Position numbers and translations under genes: made by a program. Under the pieces are notes generated by a model. That model did not search any database, was not told the origin of the DNA, and worked only from the letters and a program-made list of their open reading frames with translations. DNA of 64,000 bases, from assembly GCA_964017065.1 (NCBI GenBank), contig OZ024785.1:6052667-6116666 (forward strand). Direction: 5' to 3'. This document shows, piece after piece, positions 33,095-44,982 of this stretch. This stretch comes from Haliclona indistincta (taxonomy: Eukaryota; Porifera; Demospongiae; Haplosclerida; Chalinidae). How positions within the stretch are numbered: position 1 is the first letter of the stretch; each line of letters opens with the position of its first letter.

Positions 33095-34994
33095 TTATGC
33101 TCTGATTGATGCATAAGCGGAATTGTCCTGCAGTTTAATGGGACACTCATAAACCACGTTGTCAGTCATATTGAACCATTCTTCTTCATGATGTGTTCCT
33201 TGAATTGCAACATCAGGATGTGATGACTTGTGAAACTTCTTGAACAAAATAACAGCAATTAAAAAACTCACCACACAAAACACAACAACAATCACTCCAG
33301 CAGTGCCTGTATAATTATCATGAAGCATAAATTATGATAATTCATTAGCCTTGTACATAATGTTTGTTATACCAATTATAAGAAATAAGAATAGATCCGA
33401 TGCTGTTGGTTCTTGTTGAGCAGTTGTTGGATCCGATGCTGTTGGTTCTGCATAAAAATTAATGATAAGTGAATAGGAATAATAATTATTGCAGCTAACC
33501 ATGTGTTTGTATCTTTAGGATGGCTGTTTTGCTCTTATGAGAATAAATTTCTTGTGTGACTCTCATTGACATTTGTGTCATAAAAGTCCCTATAATGTGT
33601 AAAATTACAGTAACTGAAACATTATGTTTTAACAACTAACCATTACCGAGATAATTTGTTGATACAGATGTCGCCTGTTTTGTGAAACTTTCTTCATTCA
33701 TAAAGAAATAACAAATAACATGTACAATTGATAATATACATCACAACTAACTGTATGATTTCAACATTGTGGGTGTTTTGGATTGGACAGCTATACAAAA
33801 CAACAATAGCAAGGTTATAGTTAAAAATACAACAGTACTACCATGTGTTGCTTGAGACAGAGTGACTGTAACCGTTGGGGAAATATCTAAACATAATCTC
33901 GTAAATTTGTAGCATGACACTTGGTTTTATTATAACAACTAGCCTTTTTCAATCACACATATTGCTGGCTGTCCTTCTCCTAAACAATTAACAGCTCGTA
34001 CAGTATATACAGCATAGTCACAGATGTTGTCACTTAAACTTGTGGAAATAGTGAAAGTGTTTGATGTCACATTGCTATAATTTAGTACTGAGCAGTCATT
34101 AAACTTCATGCTGCCTGGAATTGCTTGAACATTATATCCTTGGACAAGTTTATCATCTGGCATCAACGACCACAATAAAATAATGTTTGATCCATTTGAT
34201 TCACAAGTAAAATTTGTAGGAAGGCCTGGATAACCTATAACGTCATAATAATTATTACAATTCAGCATAATACATAATTTCTACACAAACCAGGTGCCCA
34301 ATAACAGAAGGAGCGTCCAACCTATGACCAAAATTTCTCAAGTAGAAAGTTCATAAAATATTATGACACGAAAGTGTAGATATGGTTATCAGGTGTGGAT
34401 AGTAACCACACCTGATAATATTGTGCAATACAGGGAAGCCCTGTATAGCTGTTATTTTACAGGCTAACCACACATTCAACTATCCTGCATTGACTATGAC
34501 AACCAACTTGCAAACTGCAGCAAACAGAGGGTGCATGGGCTGCTTTGGTCATAGGTTGATCTAGCTTCAGATAAAACTGACCAATTTGATTAATTTGGCA
34601 TAGAACTTCACTATCAAGTCCATCAAAGCAGCTAACATTATGGCTTTGAATTGATGGATTCATTGTAAACCATAATCTAGACTGAGTTCCACCATTGCGA
34701 CCGGTGAGCTCAGCAACAATTCCATTTGAAAATTCACTTGCTCCAATAGTATCTTTTATTGTGAAATCAAGTTGTGCTCCAAGTACAAACCATATTAATA
34801 CAGAGCCACTGGTTTGACAGTGTAACTCTACAGTAGCACCAGGGCACACATTGCTATTTGAGTTGCCACAGTTTAAATCTGTAGAAGCTAAAAGATATTC
34901 AAAATAATAAATACATGCATTGTTATCAACTACCTGAGATTAAGGAGATTAGGCGTACGCTAGTGACCCAGAGAAACAAACGTAATTGTGCCAT
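33095..34994 (-). CDS. Receptor array gene B': copy of gene B
   Basis: Minus strand, ATG at 34994-34992 by offset from B. The Ig-like and FN3 exons are identical to B in translation (CPGATVELHC, LIWFVLGAQLDF and GYPGLPTNFTCES blocks). The TM/tail exon at 33095-33328 differs at several residues: TM is GVIVVVFCVVSFLIAVILF, and the tail reads NMTDNVVYECPI and NSAYASIRA. The ITIM-like SAYASI is kept and VYEYPI is changed to VYECPI. The stalk exon near 33430 carries an extra direct repeat of about 18 bases (GGATCCGATGCTGTTGGTTC words twice), which lengthens the Ser/Thr stalk. The same GC-type donor after FN3 is present. The extracellular half is homogenised with B while the stalk, TM and tail have diverged. 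Confidence 0.75.
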
Positions 34995-37056
34995 TTACTG
35001 TAACTTCGTCCTTGCATGCGGGAATGACTAATGACGTTTCACCAGGTCTATAGTTATCACGTGATTGATACGAATGAGCACCGCGTACCGAGGCGACAAG
35101 CTAATTTATTCCGACGTATTACTGACGTTGCTGCACGTAGGGTAATAAACCAAAATACATTGCGACATGTTGCGAAATGGATACTACTACCCAAGAGCTT
35201 TCGTTTAAGCTACCTTACCCCACCCTTACCTAGTTTTTGCAGCCTGTACAGAGAGATGAAGAAAGCACCAACGTGATCAAAACAGCATTGCTATCATTCT
35301 TGAGCATCATTCGGTTAATAATGTAGAAATTTCGGCTGTGGCGCACAAAATCTGGCTGCAATACGCACAAAATTAATGTTGTCCAATCACTGTAACAGCA
35401 GAAAACTTGTTTCAGGTATTTTCAGTAGATTGTTCTGGAATATTACTTGCCTTGACCTGGAGTGTAAACAATGCACACTTGAGCTCGATATCATGTACTA
35501 TAGCGCGATGGCAAACTGTTTAAACTACTATCCTGCATACATTCCAAAGCCTTACATCCTTATTGTAGTGGGCGTGTCGATCGTATGTCAGCAATACGCC
35601 GTCATTATCATAGATTTATGAGACTACTATCCTGCTTGTCGTACCACCCCCTGCACCGTATCGGTGGTCGTTGGGAACCTCCCTGTTTTGGCTGCGGTGC
35701 GAAAACGCTAGCTAGAGCATGACGCGCGTATTGATTTTCTTCGTGCCAGTTCTTCTACTTGGTAATAAGATGAGCTTTGGTCTTTAGCCCATTGTAATGT
35801 TTTTTTATTGTGCAGGTTTGTTAATACTTCTACCTTCCTGCTATAACCAGGAGTTACAATGCGATCCTCACAACAGATTATGCAGAGGAGATATGATAAC
35901 TTCCACATGTAGTATAGAAGATACGGTCGTAATATGGCTCATACAAACCGCTGGACAAGGCGACTTTCAAATTGATTTCAATACGAGAAACAACATCGGA
36001 GACTCAGAGTCTGACGGAGCATTCTCAGCTAATCTGACCAAACACTATCCGCACCCAGATACAGTTAGCGAGTCTATTCTCCAGTTTACTCTCTCAGAAA
36101 AACTCAACGGAACAAAAGTTACCTGTCTTAACTTAAATAATGAGTCATTAGCTGAGAGCTGTGTAATTGCCAACACAGGTCAGTTAATAATTACATGGCC
36201 AAAAATATTTTTATTTAATTTTACAGAAATATTACCAGGACATGTTAATGATGTAATCACAGATCATACATCATGTTTAAGTACCTCAGTTTCATGGAGA
36301 GAGCCTGATATTGGATCATCTACCCTTTATGATTATTTGCTTAAGCTGGATCCTCCGACAGGAGGAATTCAAGAATACCGAGTTTCTGGAACACGATTTG
36401 AAATCTTAGATCTAGAGTATGGCATTAACTATGATCTCTCAATATCAGCCTGCAACTGTATCGCATGCGGACCAATTGTTTCTAAAAGTGTTGCAATAGA
36501 CACGACAAAAGAAGGTAGTGCACTTAATTTGTGACATTGTCCAATATTACTTAACTATTTTGTTCTAGAATTGATGCAGCACTTGATTATTGACAGCTCT
36601 TCTATCATTTACACCGTAGTAGAGGGAGATAGTGGGTATAAACTTATCTTTGAGTGGGGAGATTCATTTCCAAGTTGTGCCCTTACCTATTTAGTTGATT
36701 TTACTTATGAAAACAATACTAGAACAACATTCAACACTATCCATGCAAGCTATTCATCATCATCTTTTAAAAGAGGGAGCAAATTTAATGTCAGTGTTGC
36801 TGGAGTCAATGGTAATGTTACTGGTCCATATACTGCTGAAAGTTGCTTTAAAATAGAAGGTAAGAAAGGATTGATTTTTAGACGAGGTTTGATCATGTTA
36901 CTCCAGTACCAGGCAATGTGAATGTTACTTCAAAGACTATTACTAAACAAGGATTTGGATATTTTCTGGAGATTGTATGGGAGGTAATAAAATTCATTAT
37001 TATCTTAGCAAGAGTTCATCATTTTGTGCAGCCTCCAGTAACTTCATGCAGACGAC
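33787..37056. repeat. Homogenised tract, copy 2 (parts of genes B' and D')
   Basis: Partner of 22807-26070. See that entry for the edges and the one difference seen. Confidence 0.85.
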
Positions 37057-37379
37057 CAGCAGTGGAAGGTTATATTATTAACTATGACTTTCAAAGCTAT
37101 GAAAGAGGAAACACAAGATTTTCAATGATTCTGCATTCAACAATAGACAGACAAGCTAACTTAAGTGTCACTATCATTGCAGTCAATGTCATTGGACAGG
37201 GAATTATTTCTACAACTGTGTCTGTACCATTTCCAAACAGTGCTATCACAGGTAAGAGGATGTGTAAAAATTAATAATCAATAAATTATAACTATCACTG
37301 TACTCTCATAGGTACACAGCCAAGTGTGTTTATTGCTATCGTCATTGGTCTACTACTGACAATACTTCTAAACATTTAA
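35719..37379 (+). CDS. Receptor array gene D': copy of gene D with GPI-like end
   Basis: Same exon plan as D at an offset of 10,986 bases; the signal, Ig-like and first two FN3 exons are identical in translation. After 37056 the copies differ: the last FN3 exon reads EGYIINYDFQSYERGN where D has DNYIINYDFQSHESGN, and LSVTIIAVNVIGQG where D has LSVTIIPVNVIGQG. The final exon ends SVFIAIVIGLLLTILLNI then TAA (37377-37379), again a hydrophobic end without a tail, as expected for GPI attachment. The gene is divergent from B'. Confidence 0.78.
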
Positions 37380-38844
37380 AATTCTAAGAATTACATATCC
37401 TTATGAATGTATAGCTAGTATGCATTCATAGTGTTTAAAATAAATTCACTTGATTACATTTGAGTACAATTGAGTATCAAACTAATGAATATCGATTAGG
37501 ATCACCCAGGAGTGCTTGAGTTGCAGATAACAAATAACAGATGAATAGTAAAATTGTGCAATAATAATTATCGTAAACCAAAGCTTAGCTCATAATTATT
37601 ATGAGCTTGATAAGTAAAATTTTCAAACTCATAATTATTAATGTTTATAATTATTCATCATATTCATGATGATAATGAATTATAGTGTTATTATTTTAGA
37701 TAAAGTTGTTATTAATCTGTCAGTTATAGTTATAATTTGTTAACAAGAAGATTCAGCATTGTTAGTTATAGTTATTATGAATTATTGTCATAGTTAATAG
37801 CGTGCTATTAATATCAGTGAGCCATAGAAAATTGTCTTCCTAGCTGAGATAAGGTCTTGAAACAGGTCTTGATCAGTTTTATTACAGCAATACTACTAAT
37901 CACATAAAAAAGGTGCTGCAATCAATCGTGTCTCACATGATTGTTTTCGCCTCTTTAAACAACTTGACAATAACTATTTAAATTAATTAGTTATTAATTG
38001 TAAAAGTTCGATCTGATAATATTAGTTATAGTTTGTTATTGTTAACAATAATGATTTGACCTCTACAAAATTGGTTTTGTTATAGTACAACACTAAAAAT
38101 CAGTAATGTGGCAGTCACACGAATATCAATATCATACAGCTGGTTTCTTTCATGTGTTCATAATGTTTTGAAGAGAAATAAATAAATTTTAGTATTATTT
38201 TTTAGTTTAGCATTATTATCACCATAAATTGTTAGTGTTATCAATACCATTCAGACTTGAAATAATTCACGGTCATTCCTACATTATCCTATAAGTCAAT
38301 TGAAACCGATTATAGCATTCAGTCCTAATCTTTATGGTCTCAAAGATCCCACAGTAATTATAGTTGCTTTTAAGAGCTGAACAATTCAATAGGTGTGTCA
38401 TATTATGAATAATTTTATTAGTTTTATCTGGGGTGACGATTGAGTCCTGTAGTGAACTCCAATCTCTCCTATGCCCATCTAGTGCAGCGCCTGTCTGTGG
38501 CACTATAGTGGGGTAACGCAGCCTCAGTGCTGGGATCTATTTCATAATCATTTGCTTGAACATAACTATTACCTTTCCATTGCAATGTAAAAATTCTAAA
38601 TTTTAGTGTTAAATTTTTTTACAAAATTTAGAATTTTGTTGTCTATCGAAGATAGTTTGAATGTTGACAATCTGATAACCACTGTCGCCTTACGAATAGT
38701 ATAGACCTTCCTTCACTTTCATTCTCTTATCAATTATTAAAATACTGTTCTGATTTTTTAAAGCTTTGGTTTATGATATAGCAGTTCTCCCTAGTATACA
38801 GCATTGCATTCACATGTATACCACTCAATGTGTATCCTCAGGTA
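37380..38844. other. Noncoding repeated 3' flank of gene D'
   Basis: AT-rich, with segments matching the D flank (26379-27100) and the J flank (48630-48990), out of step through indels. TTTAGAATTTTGTA-type words near 38589-38640 form a foldback (AAAATTCTAAATTTT and AAAATTTAGAATTTT). No exon was supported. Confidence 0.5.
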
Positions 38845-39202
38845 TTAACAATTCCTTTGAAATTTATCTGTTTTATTCAAAAGCAGTAAATGGTGCAAGA
38901 TTGTAGTTGGTTGAAATACAGCAAAAAATATTTAAATATTCAGGGAAGCACAGCCACACTTAAAATTCCACACAGCATAATAATATGACGATAAAATAAT
39001 AATAAAAATTAATGATAGTTGATTTTTGAATAAAAGTCATGCAAGTCACACATACTACAATATCACACTCTCACAAAACAAGATTCACAATAAGTAATAT
39101 GCAAATGGAGTCTATTTTCTCTTCAGGTATTTACAGCCACCTTTTTTGGTGAGACAGTTATGGTACCAGCTGTCTTTCTCCTCAGGATAGCACTTCCAAC
39201 AA
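38845..39202 (-). pseudogene. Duplicate of the C-clamp exon block, zinc ligand lost
   Basis: This block is near-identical to 49300-49682. On the minus strand the exon copy is 39112-39202, 91 bases as in the intact version, with a preserved acceptor (CTTTCTGTAG) and stop. The frame is still open, but the second C-clamp cysteine (Trp-Cys) has become Tyr (TAC) and the first arm reads WKCY instead of RKRY. No receiving gene lies upstream on this strand. I read it as a duplicated, decaying exon. Confidence 0.65.
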
Positions 39203-39654
39203 CTACAGAAAGAGAAAAAACTATCATAATATTACAGTTACATATATGGTATCAAGTGATGCCTAAAAATAGATTTGGCCGTGTTATAAAGTATTGTCGT
39301 TATTGTCATGGATGGAGTTTGTCTTTTGATCCATGCTGGGAATACTGTACGTATTTAGATAATATCATGGAAGTGGTTGTCATTTCGTGATAATCTAGCA
39401 GTAAAAATTCTGGATCCCCATATGCACACAAAATTCACTCATTAATAATATTTTTCATAAGTAAACATGCTAGCAATCAAGTCTTCATACAACTAATAGT
39501 TGTACAAGATAATAGCTTGTAAATGATAATTGTTCTATTGTCTGGTTGTAATTCATGGCAGGAGATTGTCAAATACAAAAGTAATGCAAGCCACTCATAT
39601 GCTACAATATATAATTATAACACACCCTCACCAAGCGACATCCATGTAGTTGAG

Positions 39655-39690
39655 GATATGTTTATAGCCATTATGTAAGACAGTTATAGC
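39655..39690 (-). pseudogene. Second decayed C-clamp exon fragment
   Basis: GATATGTTTATAGCCATTAT and AAGACAGTTA match the fragment at 27569-27620 and its downstream DNA, which continues in both places into TGAGATTACGTACTAAAATG and then collagen relics. Confidence 0.45.
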
Positions 39691-39789
39691 ATTAGATGCC
39701 AAAGCTATAGAAATAATGCAAGTGTACTGAGATTACGTACTAAAATGATGCCTTAATTTGAGTATTGCCCAAGAAGAGATTAAGAAAAA

Positions 39790-40513
39790 AACTACCCATG
39801 TCTTGTCAAGATCTGTCAAGTTGGTCTCTACACCATTGATTGTTAAACATTCCATCAACTGTGTCTGTGAGTTAACATGAACTACACTCTAGCAAGGTAT
39901 TAAGGTCTTTATCATTATAGTTATTTTGCTATATTATATTTTTGCCTTATGCATTGCATTCTTGCTTATTAAATATCAGTTTAACCAGTAACAAAAAATT
40001 AAGGTATGAGATCATTGATTAATTGTAAGTCAGTAAAACAATTTTGATAATTTTCTATGTTTAATACTTATGTCAGTCTATTGACCTTCTTGTGAGGTCA
40101 TGAGATATTTGTGAATAAACTGTCTTGTAAAGAGAACTGAGTTCTTTTTCTTTCCAATGCCGACCAATCTAGCTCTTTGAGGAAAGATCGTCTTAATTCA
40201 ATGTATAAGTGCAAGCAGCTCTGTTAGTTGTGCCAATGTGGTGAAATATTCTCTTCCTACAGTTCTCACTCCAGAAACAAGTCGAGTTCAGCCAGAAGCT
40301 AATTCTGGCGTTCATCCACGACAAATCTAGCTCACGCGAGTACATACTACCAAGAGTATACTCTTGATACTACTGAGTTTCAGTGACATCTGCTTCTCCT
40401 AGATGCTGCTCACAGCTTCACTGAAGGACAGATATTCTTCTGTTATACATAATACTACTCACTAATATTGCACAGATCGATTACAACAGTGTTTCTCAAG
40501 TATCGATGGACTC
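39790..40513 (+). pseudogene. Decayed collagen C-propeptide exons upstream of gene G
   Basis: CCCATGTCTTGTCAAGATCT (about 39793) matches the COLFI exon of collagen 2, GACCTTCTTGTGAGGTCATG (about 40084) matches the next, and 40263-40401 matches the terminal COLFI exon. The last has its acceptor kept (CTTCCTACAG) and the phrases TTCTCACTCCAGAAACAAGT and TTTCAGTGACATCTGCTTCT. The match continues into the 3' flank to about 40513 (TTTCTCAAGTATCGATGGAC). Internal deletions and frame breaks show it is not functional. Confidence 0.8.
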
Positions 40514-40607
40514 GTGTTACAAGTAAATTGGTGTAGGCGCCATTTTGTTTTTCAACCTACGCGGTAATCCTACGGTGTAAACAAGCTCAGTGCTTTGATA
40601 TGTAAAG

Positions 40608-42076
40608 ATGTCCTTTATCATGTTTTCGGTTTTGTTCTCATGGATTATACTTGTGAGTCACGGCATAGTCTACTTGGATTGTAGTAGTGCTAGTCACTAC
40701 TGTCCGAACGAAACGTTAATCTTGACATGCAAGACTACTGGCTGCCTTTTAGAATGGAGTGCTAACACCTCTGATTTAGAAATTGATTTCGTTTGTGGCA
40801 ATCATATAGGATCTGCTGAGTCTTCAAACATATACTTTGCAAATCTAACCGGCCGAAATCAAGCAGAATATGCATTGACATCTGATCTGAGATTTAAAGC
40901 GATCTTGTCTCTCACTGGACAATCTTATTATTGTTTAGATGGTTTTGATGCCGATAGACGTTCATGTACTCTCACTCCAATGAGTAAGCTATAATCAATG
41001 TACTTACAATGTCATTTATAAAATATTATTTTTCAAGATTTTGATGGCGTCTTAGAAAACGTATCAGTCAGAGCCATTGATTATTCATGGGTAATAGAAT
41101 GGAGCCCTCAAGCAAGAGTTTCTCAATATGTTGTAAACGTCACTCCTTTCCCTCAATTGGGACCTTGTGCTACAGGACAGTGTACAACCAATAATGAAAA
41201 TATCACTATAACTGGATTGATATTTAAAACAAACTATACAGTGCGTATTCTGGCATCAGCATGTAATACAGTTTCACATGCAGTCACAACTTACATACTG
41301 ATCGAAGGAAACGGTTTGTTAAAATGTGTTACGGTGATGAATAAATGTTTTTGTATATTTTTTACATGGCAGACACAACAACTCATTCAAACATAGGAAC
41401 TAATTCTGTAGCTGAAACTACTTCAACAAGTTAGCTATAAATATTTATTTACAGCGTATATTTACTACTTTTACAGATAAAATTGGAAGTGAAGTGCATC
41501 CAGAAAAGCATAAAAGCACAACTTCTGTAGTCACAGATATTTCAACTAGTTAAGTAATAATCATTATAAATTAATACTATAATTATGACTATAATTACTA
41601 AAGGTCTAATCGAGAGAGGAGTAGAGAGTAGAAGTAGTACTATGGTTGCAGACATTTCAACAAGTTGAGCTATAACTAATCCCTGTCATGCATGTATTAT
41701 CTATCATATAGATACCATAGATTTAATTGGAAGCGGAAGTGGAAGACATCCAGAAGAGCATGATAGAGGTGATCAAAATTTCTTTTCTTCACATTTTACT
41801 GATATTTTGGCCCCAATTTTCGCAGGACTATACGTTTTAATTGCTTTCAGTGCTGCTATGGTTATTGTTATTGCACTCGTATGCCTGTTTGTTGGTGTTG
41901 GGTGTGTGATATATAGCAGAAAGAAAACTGTGAACATAACAAGTGATGCTCACATCAATGAACGTTTTGAAATGGCACAAAATCCAGTTTATGCGATACA
42001 TGACCCTATTTATGATGAATGTATTCCTACAGTCAACAATAGTGCTTATGATCAAGTTGCTTTAAAAAGAAATTAA
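40608..42076 (+). CDS. Receptor array gene G: Ig-like - FN3 - repeated Ser/Thr stalk - TM - tyrosine tail
   Basis: The signal peptide and Ig-like domain are in one exon from 40608 (MSFIMFSVLFSWIILVSHG; YLDCSS, CPNETLILTC, LLEWSAN, LEIDF, HIG, FANLTGRN, LRFKAIL, YYCLDG). The FN3 exon near 41038-41315 starts NFDGVLENVSVRAIDYSW and contains IEWSPQA and NYTVRILASACN. Small phase-1 exons near 41374, 41477, 41604 and 41710 then encode a stalk with repeated endings TTSVVTDIST, STMVADIST and AETTSTN. These look like tandemly duplicated stalk exons. The last exon gives TM (LYVLIAFSAAMVIVIALVCL), a stop-transfer YSRKK and a tail with NPVYAIHDPIYDEC and NNSAYDQVALKRN. SAYDQV fits an ITIM-type consensus. 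ATG and stop are clear; stalk exon edges are read from splice signals. Confidence 0.72.
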
Positions 42077-43557
42077 AACACTGATTTACTTTCACAGCTA
42101 CATATACATAATGGTAGTTTTCTTTATAACTAATTTTGTATGCGCGTCTCTGTTTTAATGTACCATTTTATTTTGTTAAATAATCAATGCACCCAATTCA
42201 CATTGAATTACATGTATATAGCTTTCTATTTAGTTGATTATGTATGTGGTTTCTATGGTAAGATTATGCCTGTTTTCTATGGTAGTAGTTATAAATATTT
42301 ATAGTAATACTGCTGTCTACATTAGTTGCATGTCCTCTTGCCGCTTTGCGGCTCGATAAGCCCTTTGTGATAGCTAGGGTAATCGACAATACCTGCCTTG
42401 CCTTCAATAAAATTGTCTGAGATGCAAGCTGTAGCCGCCATAAAGTTTGTGTATGTAATAGTCCAATTACGTAATTAATTAGATTCATAACGTAATGCTA
42501 CAATCTGATTTGGTCGCAGCTATAGTTGTGACGTGTACAACTTTTGTATACTAGTGTCCCCTGACCATATCCAGAATGGGATTGGGCAGGCCACGCCTGA
42601 CTAATTGTTATTCGCTTCGATTTTATGTGTCTACGTGTAATTAAAATGAATTCATTGAGTCATATCATGAAAATTGTCAAGGGTAATTAATAGTGAATTT
42701 ATAATCTGGAGGCAGGTTGAGGACTTCAAAGTTTGTCAAATTTCCACTTAGAGTACAATGTAGACATGTATGTTCTCTATAATTTTAAACATTTTAAATT
42801 TTGAATGATTCTTGGAATTACATCATGCTTATGAATTAACTGTTAGTATACATGTACATGATTAAATTCACTTGAGTGCCAGGATGTTAATGAATATATT
42901 GACTGAAGATCACCTTCATAACAACAGCAATATCATGTTTACTTATTCTGCTAAATGGTGTTGCCGTCACTATCACAATCGATTATTGTTTTTTGTCTCA
43001 AAATACTTGAGAGACTGTTTTTTGACAAATTTTATAGCTGTATCTGAATTTGAATTTATTAGAAAAATAGTACCCTAGGTATTAAATTTTCATATAGCCT
43101 AATAATGCCTCATATTCTATAGGTATGATTTTGCCAACAATTGCAAATTAATTTTTTGCATGAATAGAGTGCCTTTTTGGTATGTCATGTTTTATAAGCA
43201 CTTCGAAACCAGTTAATCCAGACTGCAAAATGTAGAATCGGTATAATAAAAATTATTTGCCCCAATAGATTGGTGTTTAGATTAGTAAGGTTCCGCCGCA
43301 CATTAAAAGTTAATTTGTTACAATTACCAGGAATCACATACACTTTTGAATGCAATAGCAATCATAAAGTAAACATCTTGACTGCCAGGCTAGTCATGCA
43401 TACTGACCGAAATATAACAAGAGATTGCAGATTTCATTTACGAAAATTACCAACAATTTACTACAGCATAAATTACAATTGCATGACTATTACAGAATGT
43501 GCCTGACAGAGTGAATGAAACAGCCACTGTCTGTCTATGAGATGAAAGGATGAAATA
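42077..43557. other. Noncoding stretch between genes G and H
   Basis: AT-rich. Open frames of 60-80 codons (such as 43270-43506) show no domain and no splice context. Nothing functional was recognised except the collagen relic at its right end. Confidence 0.5.
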
Positions 43558-43612
43558 GTTTCATTGACATCGGCTTCTAATAGATACTCACAGCCACAGA
43601 AAGATAGACTTA
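43558..43612 (+). pseudogene. Fragment of collagen terminal COLFI exon
   Basis: GTTTCATTGACATCGGCTTC (43558 onward) with TAATAGATACTCACAGCC and AGATAGACT matches the end of collagen 2 and its 3' UTR (20567-20622). Too short and mutated to code. Confidence 0.65.
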
Positions 43613-43765
43613 TGTGTATTAAACAATAGCATATAAAATAATGATTATAGAACACGATAATTTAATAATTTTATTCATGAGTTTGTTATTTCATATAAAT
43701 TATGTTTTGTATATGCCGTTCTTCTAAGGAAGGAACAACAATAATAATAATTATTATACTTTGAA

Positions 43766-44887
43766 TTAAAATACCTTTTGTTCATACTTAATACAAATCA
43801 CAATCCCAATGATAATGCCAATGATAATACAAATGGCGATTATTAAACCTGTAATGCTGCCGGCTATAGCACCTGTGTCTAATCCACCTTGTCCTATTAA
43901 TAACAACAATCAACAAATTATTTTAAATATGCATCACTTGGTACCATTTGGTATGACCGTAGGAGAAGGATTTGGGGTTTGTAAAATAAAAGAGGACTTG
44001 TTAGAAAAAGTTTTGGAAGACGTTTGTTGAAATGAGCTCATAACAGTCGATCCTAAAAGAAGAGGGTTATATAAAATTACACCATAGAGCAGAATATTTT
44101 ACCTGGTTTTGGAAAATTGATTGTATATGTCGATTCTTTACCTTCACCAGCACAGTTGATAGCCACAACTGTAACAATATGGCTTGTGTTTAAACTTGTA
44201 ATATTAATCCATGTATTGTTCGTAATGAAAGAAGCATTGCCAGCAATAAGAGGTGGATCCATAGTTATTTTATATTCAATGGGTATAGGTGTTTGAGATG
44301 CATTCCAGGACAGAATTCCGGTATTGTTATCATACTTCAAGTTCTCCACGCGATCAGGAGCAGCTACATAACAATATAAAGTACATCACATGCAAAATAG
44401 CTATAATAGCGCTCACAATATAAAAGAATAGGACATTTATTACTGTTACTTGCATTAAATCCATCAGTGCAGGTAACAGTAGTGTTTATCGAGATGTTTT
44501 GAGTGTTATATGACAAGTTAGCTACGAAGTAGGTTGAGGAATTGACCAACAATTCTGCCTTGAAAAATGCATTTTCCAAAGTGCGATTCTCTGCATAACC
44601 AATAGAATCTCCATTATTAAAATCCATCTCAAGTGGGTCTAATAAAGGGCATTCGACTAGCAATTCAAGGAAGGGGCTCATAGTCTGGCATGTGACTTGG
44701 ACATCTTCGCCTGGACATGTACAGTAAGGTCCCCCAGCACAGTTGAAAGAAAAATTAGTTTTTATGCCTGCATAAACTTCAATAAAGCTTTATCTAAAAC
44801 TGTAATTATTCTACCTGGCAGAAAGATCATCTGCATCAACAGAAGACCAACTACGCGAACCGACAGGAACGAACAACATTTTGACAT
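43766..44887 (-). CDS. Receptor array gene H: Ig-like - FN3 - stalk - TM, short tail
   Basis: Minus strand. ATG at 44887-44885 opens a signal peptide MSKCCSFLSVRVVGLLLMQM. The Ig-like exon (about 44416-44793) has FNCAGG, CTCPGEDVQVTC, FLELL, LEMDF, SIG, FFKAELL and TTVTCTDGFN. It differs from its relatives in having Leu where the core Trp would be. The FN3 exon (about 44100-44370) contains NLKYDNNTGILSWNAS and IVTVVAINCAGEG. A Ser/Thr-rich stalk exon (about 43944-44053) contains STVMSSFQQTSSKTF. The last exon has Gly-rich DTGAIAGSITGLIIAI and a very hydrophobic TM (CIIIGIIIGIVICIKY). It then ends EQKVF at TAA 43768-43766, unless a GTATTT donor there leads to a further tail exon. The gene is divergent from I with only 95 bases between the start codons. 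Confidence 0.7.
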
Positions 44888-44982
44888 TTTGACAACGCCC
44901 TTGTTTACGTAACTCTGACGTCACAGAGCTAGAGGTCGCCTCTGCCACTAGCTAGCTAAGCATTTACGTAACGGGGATTAAA
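44888..44982. promoter_or_regulatory. Compact bidirectional promoter of receptor genes H and I
   Basis: Only 95 bases separate the two divergent ATGs. The stretch has TTTACGTAA twice (44904-44912 and 44963-44971) and TGACGTCA at 44919-44926, a perfect CRE-like palindrome. Binding is inference; the words are seen directly. Confidence 0.6.
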
